Assembly: GCA_002286855.1 (NCBI GenBank)
Contig: NRSV01000003.1
Location: 1,432-65,431 of the forward strand
Origin: Bipolaris cookei
Taxonomy: Eukaryota; Ascomycota; Dothideomycetes; Pleosporales; Pleosporaceae
DNA length: 64,000 nt
Direction of reading: 5' to 3'
The position numbers were made by a program, and so were the translations under genes. This document shows positions 1 through 10,462 of the stretch, in pieces. Under the pieces are notes generated by a model that did not search any database, was not told where the DNA came from, and saw only the letters and a program-made list of their open reading frames with translations. Numbering within the stretch: position 1 is the first letter of the stretch; each line of letters opens with the position of its first letter.

Positions 1-816
1 CCTCCAGTCCCGCTTTGCCTTCTCTTTTGTTTTGCGGTCAAAGACTTGTTCAAGCCAGCCCAGCCCAATATCATTATTACTCCACCCAGAAAGCGTTAAG
101 CAGCAAAATAGCTGGTGTTTTCCTACTTCAAGGTCGCGTAACCAACTATCTCGAAGCCCACTCTTGCCTTGATAGACGATGACGGGATCTACCCAGCTTC
201 CATCAGCGCAGACGCAACCCATAACTGTAATCCAGTTTCTATTACCATCTTGGATAGATGCTGACACCTTCTTCTTATCCCAAAGAGGCCTTGAAAAGAC
301 TCTCTTAGACCGTGAACATATACCAAGGAGAAAGCCCTTTTCATCCATATTGTAGATATTATATGGCTTAATATCGTATTTATCGAGTTTTTCGTGAAGG
401 AGACAGAAGTAGTTACGGCAATCTTCTCTATTATCAGCTATACAGCGATCCCGATCAATACCCGTGGAGGTTTTGTTGGTAATAGCATCGCGGTGCCTTC
501 GCAAGAAACGCGTAACCCAGCTATCTGATGGCTCCCATGGCGCAAGTGCCGCGACATATTTTTTGATCATAGCTCTTGAAGGTGGTAGTGCGTGGGCAGA
601 TAGTCTCTGTATATGCTTTACAAGGTGTTCCTCCTGTGGGGGAGTGAGCAATGAATGGTTTTTGGCGGCGGCTTCACGGGACTGGCGTTGGCGGTGGTGT
701 CGGCGCGTCAAAGTTGACACTGGAACTCCATACTTTTTTGCGACTTGGCGGTATGAAAGTTGACCTTCTGCATCTTGCAAATCGATATCTGCAATGGCTT
801 TTGCAATAGCTGTCAT
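1..816 (-). mobile_element. pogo-like (Tc1/mariner superfamily) transposase, N-terminal 272 codons, runs off left edge
   Basis: An open frame on the minus strand from an ATG at 816 to the window edge, with no stop in 272 codons. It starts with a helix-turn-helix-type segment (QLSYRQVAKKYGVPVSTL, about residues 19-36). A second DNA-binding region follows (SDSWVTRFLRRH), then the start of a DDE catalytic domain with the first catalytic Asp in IYNMDEKGFLLG, and the usual WITVMGC and GLGWLEQVFD blocks. This order is that of fungal pogo/Fot transposases (established family knowledge). The remaining catalytic residues lie outside the window. Unlike the two other pogo copies here, this one shows no nonsense codon in the visible part. 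The element's right end is probably near 917, where a TA dinucleotide follows CACCTACAC, but the partner TIR is not visible. Confidence 0.85.
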
Positions 817-959
817 GGTTGTGGAGATATTACGCGTTGAAACTGGTGGGTTCCTGTTTTGGTGATGCAGTCGGGTGTTGCGTTCCGAGATGGTGTTGCA
901 GCATTGACCACCTACACTAACACTTGAGTAGGATATCGCTAGAAAGTAGGCGCACGCAA

Positions 960-2667
960 GCTTTCTATCCCATTAAATTCAGAGTATCTAGGGTTTGTTC
1001 CGTTACGGCGGAATCCGCCAACACAGAATGCCTATCAGAGAAGGCTCTGCGGCAGATACACAGCCTCATGGGCAAAGATGCCCCGTTCCTCAAGCAATTA
1101 CCTGTAGAAAAGATCCGGGAAGCAGAATTTGGAGACAAGAAGCGCAAGCGTCTCACCTCTCTACCCCGACGCATCCTCTTCGACCAGATCACAGCAGGCG
1201 AGAAAAAGGGTTTAGAAGTCTGGATCCTTCCGATTAAAAACGCGACAAGGACCACTGGCCTGAAAACCGCTTCAACCTCTTCGATAGCCATGGGAGTCTG
1301 CTCTACAGCATCCCTACAGAGGATGCCATACGGTTGACCAATGCGGCAAATGCATTCAAGTGGCTGAAGAAGGCTGGCATAATGAGTTCGACTCTTCTGC
1401 ATGCTGTCATCAGGTACTACTTCATGGTCAAAAAAGTCAAACCCTCGTCACCGTGGCCGGCTGATATGCGCTTCACTACAGAATTACTCGCAGCATGCAA
1501 GATGGCTGCCGAATTTACTTCCAAAGAAGCTCTTGTCAAACAGAAGGCTTAGGAGCGCGAAGCAAGTGCTGAGCTGGCATACAAGAGGAGGTCGTCACTT
1601 GCTCCACAGCAAGCTACGAGGACGATGACATTGGTAGATGGACTAAGGGCAGAGACTGCACGGACACCAGCGAATAGACAGAAAGCAAACACAACAAAGA
1701 CGCCCGCGAGTATGCCAACCGGACCAAAAGCCAAAACGGCACTGCCCGTTTCCAAAGCCCAGAGCGTGCCGCATCGTCCAGTGATACAACCTTCTTCAAC
1801 ACAGCTGTTCACTTCTTCATCTCCTGAAGATAAAACCAGTCTCTTCATCCCCAAATGTCGGCGTCGTGCCGCTACATCTGAAACCTTTTAGACCCCGACC
1901 CCAATTCTACTCACGGGTCCCGCATCCCTTTGTCAATCAAGAATTGAGCCGACTGATGAGTTCAAGCGAGCCTTTCAGTTGAGAATATTACTTCGGTCCG
2001 TACCCATGCTCGCACCTGCATCTGAACCTACACCTACACTCACACTTAGCAGCTCGACTCCTAGCAGCCATACCATGTCTATCCAGCAGGAAATCAACAA
2101 ACCAGATGCACCCGCGATCCCAGCAGCCTTGGCCCCAGCAATCCCAGCCCCCATTCCCTCCACCGCCACCATGGAGAATAACCCAAACGATTCCCCTCCC
2201 CCTCCCCCTCCCCTCCAACCCCCCAGCACCCCTCCCAGCACTAGCACCTCCTCCTCCTCCTCCGCACGACCCAGTCCTCCCTTCACACCACCAAATCCCA
2301 ACTTCACGCCTTGCAAGCCCAACCCCGCGATCTCAAAGCTCAATTCCAAAAGCTAGAAGCCAAGGAAAAAGAGTTGAAAGAGAAGATTAAGGGGGTAGAA
2401 GTAGAGAAGAAGAGGTTGCACGATAGTTTGACGCCTGAGAAGAGGCAGATGTTGTTGTTTGGGAGGGAGATTTGGGAGAGGGAGGGGAAGAGGGCTAGGT
2501 TGGAAGAGAGGGAAGAGAGCGAGGAGGATATGGATTTGGAGAGTGAAAGGGCGGGTGTGTGTGTTGGAGAGAGGGGTTTGCATGGCTTATGGTGTTGGAT
2601 GGATGTTTACAACACACAACTTTCGCAGAGCGGTACCTGCGAGGCATTACAGCTAGCAAAGACCTAG
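960..2667 (+). pseudogene. decayed unrecognised gene with proline-rich and coiled-coil remnants
   Basis: Coding-like stretches follow each other on the plus strand in changing frames. One frame runs through about 1216-1891 and is broken by a TAA near 1234 and a TAG at 1550-1552; the peptide on both sides of the TAG reads naturally. A Pro/Ser/Thr-rich stretch follows at 1979-2356. A Lys/Glu-rich coiled coil (AQFQKLEAKEKELKEKIKGV and onward, 2311-2540) lies in another frame, so the frame changes near the TCC repeat at 2248-2266, where slippage would be easy. I do not recognise the family. Position just outside the left pogo element suggests a gene degraded beside a mobile element, but this is inference. 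Some of the frame changes could be unrecognised introns. Confidence 0.4.
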
Positions 2668-2890
2668 CACCACGATCGAGGACGGAACTGGTATATCAGC
2701 ATATCAACTTATCCATGTACAACAAAAACAAAAAGGCGTCATGTAATCGCTTCTGATTATATTCCAGGATATCGTAGATAACTGAGTTCCCCCAATGACG
2801 CCTACAATGCAATGCAAACACCGAACTGTATAGCACAAGTAATAATGGTAATAGTAACAATAATATGGACAAAGCAAAACATGCCTTTTC

Positions 2891-4325
2891 TCAGAATCTA
2901 CAGGTGATTATGTTAGACCGATGCATATAGTAGGTAGGGGTTATATAAACGGATCGAAAAAAACATACCTTATCTCATAATTGCCTGCTCTCGTCATATA
3001 CCGTACCCATTTTACACTGCTGTAATTGCTCTTTTCAAACACCTTGAGATAGCGTACCAAGAGTCCAGAGCTAGTGAACATGAGGAGTGAGAAGCTGAGA
3101 TTGAGCGGTGGTCGGGACCATGCTTTTTGGTTGGTCATGCTAGTCAGGCTAGCTTCAGCACTTAGGACGAACTCGCTTTGACCCGTGAAGCGTGGGATTT
3201 TCCAGACAATGTTGTTGTGTTCTGGCTCGTATTTGGCTTTGCCCTGTGAGGTGCGTTCGGTGATTTTGGCGGTGTTTAGAGGCGTGGGTATGCGCACGAC
3301 GACGTTGGTAGCAAAGAGTTTGGAGCCGTAATTAGCACGGATGGCAATGCTGTATTCAACTTTTGTCTTGCCGACTTCGTTTACAATGGCGTGGACTTTG
3401 AAAGGCAGGTTGACGTTCTCGGTCGCCCGGTAGCGCATGAGCTCAAATTCGCCGTCTGGTGGGACAAATGATATTATCCTGTCGGCGTCGAACTTGCCGA
3501 GCTTGACGCACTGGTGGAATTGACAGTCCTCCAACGTGACACTGCCAGCTGCTGCCCTTGTTGCCTTTGCGCCCGCCTTGTTGCCCGAGGGTTGTTGCAG
3601 ATGGTCCTCGCCCAGCGTCAGTCGGTCGTTAAGGCCAAACTTGCATTCTGGGGTGCCGGAAAGGTATGCGCGCATGATAATCTGACCATTCACATCTGCC
3701 CGGAGCACTGTTCCGGTTGCGGACATGAGCAGGTTAACATCCTCGATAACGTCGACAAATGCCTCATTCTTGCGGTACTTGATGTCTGCTCGGCGCCATG
3801 AAAGCGCACCAGTAGCCTGCATAGTGATTTTGGAAGAGTCCTCCTATTTCATAGTCAGTAGTCATTCCCGATATACACACATATGGAGAAGCTCACCATT
3901 GTCCTCTCCGACTTGACCCCCTCTGTGGTAATGTACATCTTCAGCGTGTCCGTCTCGGTGTTCTGAGGGTATCCAAAGTCGAGAATCTCGTCAAGCAGCT
4001 CATAGACAAGGACAAAGTTGTTCTTGACAGCCTCCTCATCAAACTTGCCAAAGTAGGCCTTGCCCAGCCCGACAAGGCGGTAGAGGAACTCAAAGACGAG
4101 GGCGGCATTGGCGTTGCTCTTGGTAACAGCTACCAGATAGATGTTCTCGTGTTTGACATGGCTAAAGGTAGTGGAGCCCAGGGTCAGGATGGGGGAGCGG
4201 ACTTGTGCATTGGAAATGACCTGGATGCGGAAGACATCGGCCAGGCGTGGGCGGCAGTCGTTGCGGAAGGCGCGAAAGATGAGGTTCTCGCCCTTTTGAT
4301 TGAAGATGAGGATACCGGAGAGCAT
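2891..4325 (-). CDS. apm4: AP-2 adaptor complex subunit mu
   Basis: Medium subunit of the AP-2 clathrin adaptor, which binds cargo tyrosine motifs and membrane phosphoinositides during endocytosis at the plasma membrane. Three coding exons: 4325-3897, 3843-2969 and 2897-2891, giving 436 aa, the usual length of the family. The N-terminal longin-type domain starts at MLSGILIFNQKGEN. The typical KNNFVLVYELLDEILDFGYP block is present and is AP-2 rather than AP-1 in character. The C-terminal mu-homology domain ends in VRYLKVFEKSNYSSVKWVRY. The second intron (2898-2968) starts GTATGT and ends CTAACA..TAG; splicing it replaces an unlikely tail with the expected ending EIRF-stop, so the last exon codes for only 7 nt. 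In-frame ATG and CTG codons upstream of 4325 are probably leader, because the longin domain begins exactly at this Met. Confidence 0.93.
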
Positions 4326-4515
4326 GGCGGCGAGGTGGAAAGAGAGCAAGACGGGCGTCGACAGCGAATTGGCGGCGTCGGGCGTGTTGATGCTACGAGC
4401 TCCACTCGCGACGCCGCGGGATTGAGCTTGGGCCATGCTCGCTTCGGCAAGGGTCTCAGGAGAGGGAGAGGGCCGGGTAAGCGTAACTCGCGCCGACATT
4501 CACTCTCCTAATGCA

Positions 4516-5410
4516 ATGCAGCCAGCAATCGCATCCCGCCTCATGGCCCTGCCGCTCGAACTGCGTTGCTACATCTACTCTTTCCTGCCCAAGCTCGTGT
4601 ACGAGTATATATAGCCCGTCGTCAAGTCTTCTCCCATTGGCGTGTGCAGCTGGCCGTACTATAGGATGCCGACGTCGTTGCTCTTGATCAGCAAGCTCAT
4701 CTATCAAGAAACCAGAGATGCATCGGTCCAAAAATGACTATGTGATCTCAACGAGCAATAAACGCCTGTCATCGTCTTGGAACCAGCCAATAGACTGTAC
4801 GAGCCATGAAATGGCTTCTTAGACAAGCTCTTCGGTCTCTTGTCAAGGCACAATGTCAACACTTTGTCTATGTACGATGGCAATAACACGCTGGCTGAAC
4901 GCACTCCCAAGTGCATATGCCATGACACCGCAGCTTGGACCAACGAGAGTCTCGAGACCAGGCTCGGAGTCCACTGGGAACAAGTTTACCAACGCCTCCC
5001 TAGAGAGCCGGGCTACTCGGAAGAGAATCTAGAAACTTTCGTCACATGCACCTTGACCAGGATGGCACATAAAAATGCCAAAGAAGCCCGGATTCGACTG
5101 TTGATTTGCGGCAGCGCTTTTAACAACGCTTGGTTCCGGGAAAGACGTATGATGGACTATCTTATTCAGTACAAGACGAGAGCACTTGGGAATTTCCAAT
5201 GCGATGCGGAGAGTGTGTGCCAACGAGGCAGTGACTGTTGTTCTTACGCCTCAACCACATGGAAGTTACGTTGATGACTTTATTGCAAGGATGCTGGAGG
5301 AAAACTTTGGTTTCGAACTAGAAGCACCATCAATCCAAGACGAACGGCTGTTCAGTGAGCATGTCCACTATGGCAATCATCAGGACAACGAGAAAGCAGA
5401 TACATCGTAA
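4516..5410 (+). pseudogene. F-box-like (2EXR-type) protein remnant
   Basis: The frame from the ATG at 4516 begins with an F-box-like motif, LPLELRCYIYSFLP, followed by conserved-looking sequence (LLLISKLIYQETRDAS) as in the many fungal proteins with this N-terminal domain. It is interrupted by four in-frame stops: TAG 4612, TGA 4735, TAA 4759 and TGA 4807. Near 5220 the frame shifts, and the C-terminal part continues to a TAA ending at 5410. With four stops and one shift this is a dead copy. It lies between the 5' ends of AP-2 mu and the 3' end of HIS3. The family has no single known function. Confidence 0.6.
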
Positions 5411-5555
5411 AATCTAGTCAAGCGGTCTCTGGCAATTTTTCCTTATATCAGACAGGTATCGCACAAGTGATACCTTCAAAGGGTAAAAATCTGTTCAAGT
5501 TTAGTGACTATATACGTTTGTGTGAATTGTATTGGCCCATCCTACCAGACCGAGT

Positions 5556-6260
5556 CTAATACAACACGCCCTTTGTACTCCTAACCTCGCCCTCCCACTG
5601 CTTCACCACCGTCGTCGCATGTCTAATCGCCACCGCAAGTGCCTTGAACGCACTCTCAGCCCGGTGATGATCATTACCACCCCTGATACAATCCACATGC
5701 AGGGTGGTACCCGACGCCTGAGCAAAGCTCTGCAGACAATGCGGAATCATCTCGCAGCTCAAGTCACCAATCTTCTCCCTCTTGAGCCCCAGCTCAATGA
5801 CGCTGTACGGCCGATTCGACAAGTCAATAACGGCTCGCGACAGGGCCTCGTCCAGCGGCGCATATGCGTGTCCAAAGCGTGCAAGTCCCGTGCTACCCTG
5901 TAGCGCATTCTTGAATGCCGAGCCGAGCGTTAAGAAAGTGTCTTCGCTCGTGTGGTGGTCGTCAATGTGCAGGTCGCCTTTGCACCGTATGCGCAGACTC
6001 CAGCCGGCGTGCTTGGCCATGGCATGGATCATGTGGTCGAGGAAGCCGATGCCCGTGTCGACGGAAATCTCCTGCGACGCAGACTTTTGCGTAGCATGGT
6101 CCTTGTCGATCTTCTCGCCTTCACCGTTGAGATTGGCCTTGTCGAGGGCGGCCCAGAAGTCGCTGTGCTCGTAGGGCGCAAGTTCGCCGCCGTCCAGGTT
6201 GATGGAGACTTGAATCTTGGTCTCGTTTGTATCGCGGTTGAGGGTGCAAGTGCGTGGCAT
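5556..6260 (-). CDS. HIS3: imidazoleglycerol-phosphate dehydratase
   Basis: Catalyses the dehydration of imidazole glycerol phosphate to imidazole acetol phosphate in histidine biosynthesis (EC 4.2.1.19). A single 234-aa exon, normal length for a monofunctional fungal enzyme. The metal-binding histidine clusters of the family are visible: GIGFLDHMIHAMAKHAGW, DLHIDDHHTSED, and near the C-terminus RGGNDHHRAESAFKALA. The ATG at 6260 is the only Met ahead of the conserved region. The 5' ends of HIS3 and RPC19 face each other across 338 bp. A perfect TGACTCA lies 39 bp upstream of the ATG, pointing to control by a Gcn4/CpcA-type factor under amino-acid starvation. Confidence 0.97.
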   Translation of the reverse strand: MPRTCTLNRDTNETKIQVSINLDGGELAPYEHSDFWAALDKANLNGEGEKIDKDHATQKSASQEISVDTGIGFLDHMIHAMAKHAGWSLRIRCKGDLHIDDHHTSEDTFLTLGSAFKNALQGSTGLARFGHAYAPLDEALSRAVIDLSNRPYSVIELGLKREKIGDLSCEMIPHCLQSFAQASGTTLHVDCIRGGNDHHRAESAFKALAVAIRHATTVVKQWEGEVRSTKGVLY

Positions 6261-6298
6261 TGTGGCGGTGGATTGACGGCCTCGGATTTATGGAAGTT

Positions 6299-6305
6299 TG
6301 ACTCA
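6299..6305. promoter_or_regulatory. Gcn4/CpcA-type site TGACTCA upstream of HIS3
   Basis: A perfect 7-bp consensus placed 39 bp before the HIS3 start codon, inside the HIS3/RPC19 divergent promoter. Amino-acid biosynthesis genes of fungi are controlled through this motif (established). By chance about eight such 7-mers are expected in the window on either strand, but only about 2 percent of 200-bp promoters would hold one. Confidence 0.6.
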
Positions 6306-6598
6306 GTCGATTTCCAAATAAAAGGACAAAGGGAACGTTGCACAAAAAAGTTTAGGCTAACTGGCTGGAGAGGGGTGCTGGCTTTCCCCACGCCCCACGT
6401 CATGTCCGCCAAGCAATATAGGGCTGAAAAAAGTTCTGGCCAACCACCGCTTCGCCGAACCAAAGTCCGCTCTCGACCCAAAATTCTGAGCATATCGCAA
6501 AGTCACGCCTCTTTCTCACGCCAACACTCTAGAGTAGTGCCACATAACCGTCTGACCACATCTGCCTATCACTCAACTTGTCAACAACAACCACAGTC

Positions 6599-7152
6599 AT
6601 GCCAGGAGCCACAAAAGATTCCGCGCCAGTGCAGATCGTGGACCCAACTTCCGAGACTGGCGAGGAGATTGACCCAGCTGTCGACCGCGACAGGATCCGA
6701 GTCGTATGTCAAAATGAAACGATGAAATTTGTAAATCCGCATCTAACATCACGTGCAGCTCTCTGGCTCCACAGAAACAGCAGCATCTTTCCAGTTTGAT
6801 GGCGAGGACCACACGCTAGGTAACGCGTTGCGTTATATCATTCATAAAAAGTAATAGAAACTGAACATGATTATATGAATAACTGCTGATTGTTTTTCTT
6901 CAGCCCCGACGTCGAGTTTTGTGGTTACTCCATACCGCATCCATCAGAAGCAAAGATGAACCTGCGCATCCAGACTTATGGTAAGCTTCATTTTCCAAAC
7001 ACATTCAGCGCACAGCTGACATGATATCAGATGGCGTTAGTGTTTACACCGTGCTGGAAAAGGGTCTCGAAGATCTCATGGCCATGTGCGATGTTGTTGA
7101 GAAGAAGTTCACCATTGCACGTGACGAGTTTGTCAATAAGATGGAGGAGTAA
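6599..7152 (+). CDS. RPC19: RNA polymerase I and III subunit AC19
   Basis: Shared alpha-like subunit of RNA polymerases I and III, partner of AC40 in the assembly platform. Four exons: 6599-6703, 6759-6850, 6904-6980 and 7031-7152, giving 131 aa. All introns are 50 to 55 bp with GT..AG borders and the reading frame closes exactly. The alpha-like dimerisation motif is visible in exon 2 (FDGEDHTLGNALRYIIHKN), followed by PDVEFCGYSIPHPSE and the C-terminal helix that ends KFTIARDEFVNKMEE. The start Met is the first in frame after the shared promoter with HIS3; a non-ATG extension further upstream is ignored. Its 3' end meets that of NDUFA6 across 151 bp. Confidence 0.94.
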
Positions 7153-7303
7153 ACACAGGGGCTTGCAAGACACTATTGCATTGATGGCGTTTACGGATAT
7201 CATGGGCCAACGGCGAACGGAAAGGAAGATGGTATTGTCTTTGGCTATTTACATCGCATCTTGGACTTGTTTTCAATTCCGATTTCAGGCGACGACAGCC
7301 CAC

Positions 7304-8014
7304 TTAGTTGCGACCCTGGGAGCACAAATTAGTATTCTAAAGTTTGATTATCAGAGATTCAATCGAATGCTTACTTCCAAAAAGCCGTTGATAAAGTTGT
7401 TTGGCAGCCGTGCCTTGGGATCCTCTTCGGTACGGAAGTACTTGAGTACGTGTGACAGTTGCTTCCAGAAGTTGAGTGTTTCCTGAAGTATATGTTAATC
7501 CGAAGAAGGTCTCCTTGAATCTTGCTCTCCGGTTGTGCCATACCTGGAATTCTTGATGGCTGTTGAATAACAGCACGTCGACTGTTTTCAGCTGATTCAC
7601 ATATCTATGCCGCTCAAATTCCTGCCGCATTTTGGTCCGAAGTTGGGATACCGGCATGTTGAGCGAATACATGGTCTGGATCTCGGGAGCCTGTATGGTT
7701 CTTGTCAGCCTCCCGCGCATGTGTGTTGTTACTGCTGCCCGCTCCTCTCGAATCCAACGCGTCCCTTCGCTTCCAGTCTCTTGTTTGCAGATTGGCAGTG
7801 AACCAATCATCGGCTTCAATATATCCTCTCTAGGGTATGGGGAGTATGCGTACCGACCGCAGCCAGTCTCGGTAGCTGTGAATGACCCTCTTCTTCGCAT
7901 CGGCCCAGTTGACCGCTATGCCCGAATTAGCCTTGGACTCCCCCAATGGTTGATACAGATATTTAACTCACATGAGCGCGTGCGCTGGGCGAGGTAGGTA
8001 GGGTTAATGACCAT
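7304..8014 (-). CDS. NDUFA6: NADH:ubiquinone oxidoreductase LYR-type subunit (NDUFA6/B14)
   Basis: Accessory subunit of mitochondrial complex I, LYR family, which binds acyl carrier protein on the matrix arm. Five exons on the minus strand: 8014-7972, 7915-7854, 7690-7544, 7482-7375 and 7315-7304, coding 123 aa. The start MVINPTYLAQRTRSS and the sequence SYRDWLRS-APEIQTMYSLN join perfectly across the 163-bp second intron, as in the family. The block KMRQEFERHRYVNQLKTVDV is the conserved core. The last intron (7316-7374, GTAAGC..CCAG) yields a terminal exon of only 12 nt, reading Gly-Arg-Asn-stop; without splicing the tail would be VSIRLNL. Shares a 242-bp divergent promoter with BUD31. Confidence 0.88.
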
Positions 8015-8256
8015 ATTGACGGTGTTGCGGAGCTCCAGTTGTCCCAGGGCGGGAGTTGCAGTGACGATGCGGCTCGGGTGGAGTAGAATGCCAAGCCGTG
8101 GCGTTAGCGCGGATTTGACTGGCGACGCATTCGCAACTCGACGACCGACTGATTCTTGCAATCACCAACACAACTACATAATACATAAGCACCAAGCACG
8201 AGTTAGAAATCGAATAGACCGCAAACAAGTTCAAATCAACCACGCACTGCTTGATC

Positions 8257-8757
8257 ATGCCTCCCGTCCGTACGGCACGCGCCTCTCGCAAGGCTCCGCC
8301 CGAAGGCTTCGACGATATCGAGGATACGCTCCTAGAGTTCCAGACCAAGATGAAAGACGCCGAGAACGCTTCGCATGAGGGCAAGAAAAAGTACGAGATG
8401 ACGTGGCCCATCTTCCAAATCACCCACCAGCGCTCCCGCTACATCTACGACCTTTACTACACCAAGGAGGCCATCAGCAAGCAGCTCTACGACTACCTGC
8501 TCAAGAACGGATACGCAGATCCCATGCTGATTGCCAGGTGGAAGAAACAGGGTTATGAGAAGGTGAGTTGCTTGCACATATTGGTACAAGGAATGTGAAC
8601 TAACGCAACTTAGCTATGCTGCACGCGCTGCATCCAGACAAAAGAAACCAACTTCCGGTCTACCTGCATATGCCGTGTCCCGAGAGATCAGCTTAAAGAG
8701 AACCAGGAGATTGAATGTGTCAACTGTGGCTGCCGAGGATGCGCTTCGAGTGATTGA
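8257..8757 (+). CDS. BUD31: pre-mRNA splicing factor BUD31 (G10 family)
   Basis: Zinc-binding spliceosome component found with the NineTeen/Cef1 complex. Two exons, 8257-8562 and 8614-8757, separated by a 51-bp intron with branch site CTAAC, giving 149 aa, matching the family length of about 145-157. Recognised by the conserved core WPIFQITHQRSRYIYDLYY and by the cysteine-rich C-terminus, CCTRCIQTKETNF..CICRVP..ECVNCGCRGCAS, which forms the zinc clusters. A TTG two codons upstream is not needed; the ATG at 8257 gives the expected MPPVRTARA start. Confidence 0.96.
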
Positions 8758-9209
8758 GCGCCGTCAAGATTTTGAGATAACATCATTAGAGTTATGAAAA
8801 AGTATCAGGGGTTGGTTGGACCAACCAGGACTTGCTGAAAAGCGCGACGACTGCGGATTGATATCCGTCCTATCGGGCAACACATTCCCAGTAGACACTA
8901 GATGCCAGACGCCACTATGTCGGCCCGCGCAACCGTCACGGGAACCTTATTTACCGGTGTTACATAAAGAGACACAAGGAAACTGATGTGTAGGGTGTGT
9001 CAATCAGACCAAATGATTAAAATATAATTGTTAACACGTCTACAGAAAAACTAGTGCATAAAGTGAAACCGTCTCTTACCGGAGCCAAACAACGCCTCCA
9101 ACCTTGGGGGTATATCAAATAAACTATTCTCAAAAAAACATAAGACTTGTCTAATCGTAAAGCAAAAAAAAGATCGCTAGGTTGGCTCGTGTGAAAAAAT
9201 TGTTTCATT
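8758..9209. other. intergenic, 3' flanks of BUD31 and the membrane protein gene
   Basis: Convergent gene ends meet here. Short ORFs only, AT-rich near 9000-9180 with poly-A-like runs; no RNA gene or repeat recognised. Confidence 0.5.
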
Positions 9210-10193
9210 TCATATCAAAGGCCAATTATCCCCCATCGACGGCCTCGTCACATCGCATGCATCCTGTAGCGATCCCCTATTCTCACTCCGCTTCAACTGC
9301 GGCACCGTCATATCGCGCCCGAACCGCGATGCAGGCAATTGCTCAAGTATATCCTGGCGCCGCGCCCACGCCGTCGGCGGCGGCGAAGGCCACAACTCTG
9401 ATATCTCCGACCCAAGACTTTTCCTCGTCTCCCCTGGTCGCAGTCGAAACGGGCTGCCCCCGTCGATAGGCGATTCGGGATTCGAATCTGTTTTTGCGCG
9501 CTCGATGGGTGAGTTGCATGGTGGTGGGGTCGCCGATCGCATTATGCTTATACCTTGTTTGTCGCGACTGTAGAATGCGGCCATTGTGAAGACGCGGCGA
9601 CTTCTTGTGCTGCTGCTTAGCGAGGAGAGTAAGGGCGAGTGCATCTTTTCGGGGCCTGAGGTTGCGAAGGAGGTTATTCGATGATGGGATGAGTGGGCTT
9701 TGCGGCGGCGCCAGAGGATGAGGAGGACAAGACCCCAGGCGCAGAGGCCGACGGCGATGGGGATCATGGCGAGGCCAACTTTGGTTTCTAAGGACATTTC
9801 CTGGTCGGTTTCGCGGGGGGGCGCGGCGGATGCGGTAGAGAGTGTGAGGTCGGATGTTGGGGATGGGGGACTTGGCGCTAGTGTCGCTGTTGTGTAGAAG
9901 TCCGGTAGTATGTGTGTTGAGGAGGGCGAGGCAAGTGATGAGCTCGAGTGGTTGGTGTAGTATGATGTTGGTGTGGCAGATGAAGGTGTACTTGAAGATA
10001 CCCGTGTTGCGAAGCCGGTTGAATAGGGTAGTGCGGAGGTTGTGTTGGAACATGATCCCCGCCATCCTAATCCTCGATTCGACGCCGATGCAATGATTGT
10101 GGGTTTCAAGCGTAGACTTCGTACCGCTGTTGGTCTCGCTGTCGCCGTTTCATTCCGCGCTTGAATGAGAGATGCCTTGGAAAAAGGACTCAT
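9210..10193 (-). CDS. predicted single-pass membrane protein with Ser/Thr-rich ectodomain
   Basis: An uninterrupted 327-codon frame with an ATG at 10193. Residues about 50-130 are Ser/Thr/Pro-rich and likely O-glycosylated. They are followed by one clear transmembrane helix at about 139-160 (KVGLAMIPIAVGLCAWGLVL) and the basic stop-transfer WRRRK. The remaining 165 residues form a low-complexity, Ser/Pro-rich cytoplasmic tail. The layout resembles fungal wall-stress-sensor-like proteins, but there is no WSC domain. No signal peptide is evident, so a 5' exon carrying one might be missed: an AATTAG acceptor lies just upstream. I do not recognise a family; the function is unknown. Confidence 0.65.
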   Translation of the reverse strand: MSPFSKASLIQARNETATARPTAVRSLRLKPTIIASASNRGLGWRGSCSNTTSALPYSTGFATRVSSSTPSSATPTSYYTNHSSSSLASPSSTHILPDFYTTATLAPSPPSPTSDLTLSTASAAPPRETDQEMSLETKVGLAMIPIAVGLCAWGLVLLILWRRRKAHSSHHRITSFATSGPEKMHSPLLSSLSSSTRSRRVFTMAAFYSRDKQGISIMRSATPPPCNSPIERAKTDSNPESPIDGGSPFRLRPGETRKSLGSEISELWPSPPPTAWARRQDILEQLPASRFGRDMTVPQLKRSENRGSLQDACDVTRPSMGDNWPLI

Positions 10194-10445
10194 CCTCTCT
10201 AATTATCGTTCGTACCTCCCGTTTTTTTTTCGTCTGGAGACGATGGAATCGAGATTGTCGTCCTGAAATATTGACCCAATTAAACACCAAGTTTTACCCC
10301 GATGTCTTTTTTTCGTTTCTGGAGACCAACGCCTGTCCCAGCCGCGTGGGATGTCGAGGAAATAAAAGATCAGTTTCTTTCTTGTCTTTTCTTTGCGCGC
10401 TCGCTCTTTTTTTATGGTTGTCTCACTTCTCAATGCTATTTGGTA

Positions 10446-10462
10446 TGTGTGTGTGTGTGTGT
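10446..10462. repeat. GT dinucleotide microsatellite
   Basis: Eight GT units followed by ATGTG; simple sequence upstream of the membrane-protein gene. Confidence 0.9.

Noticed and set aside
5556..6174. Plus-strand ORFs across HIS3
   Set aside because: They are antisense shadows of the HIS3 reading frame.
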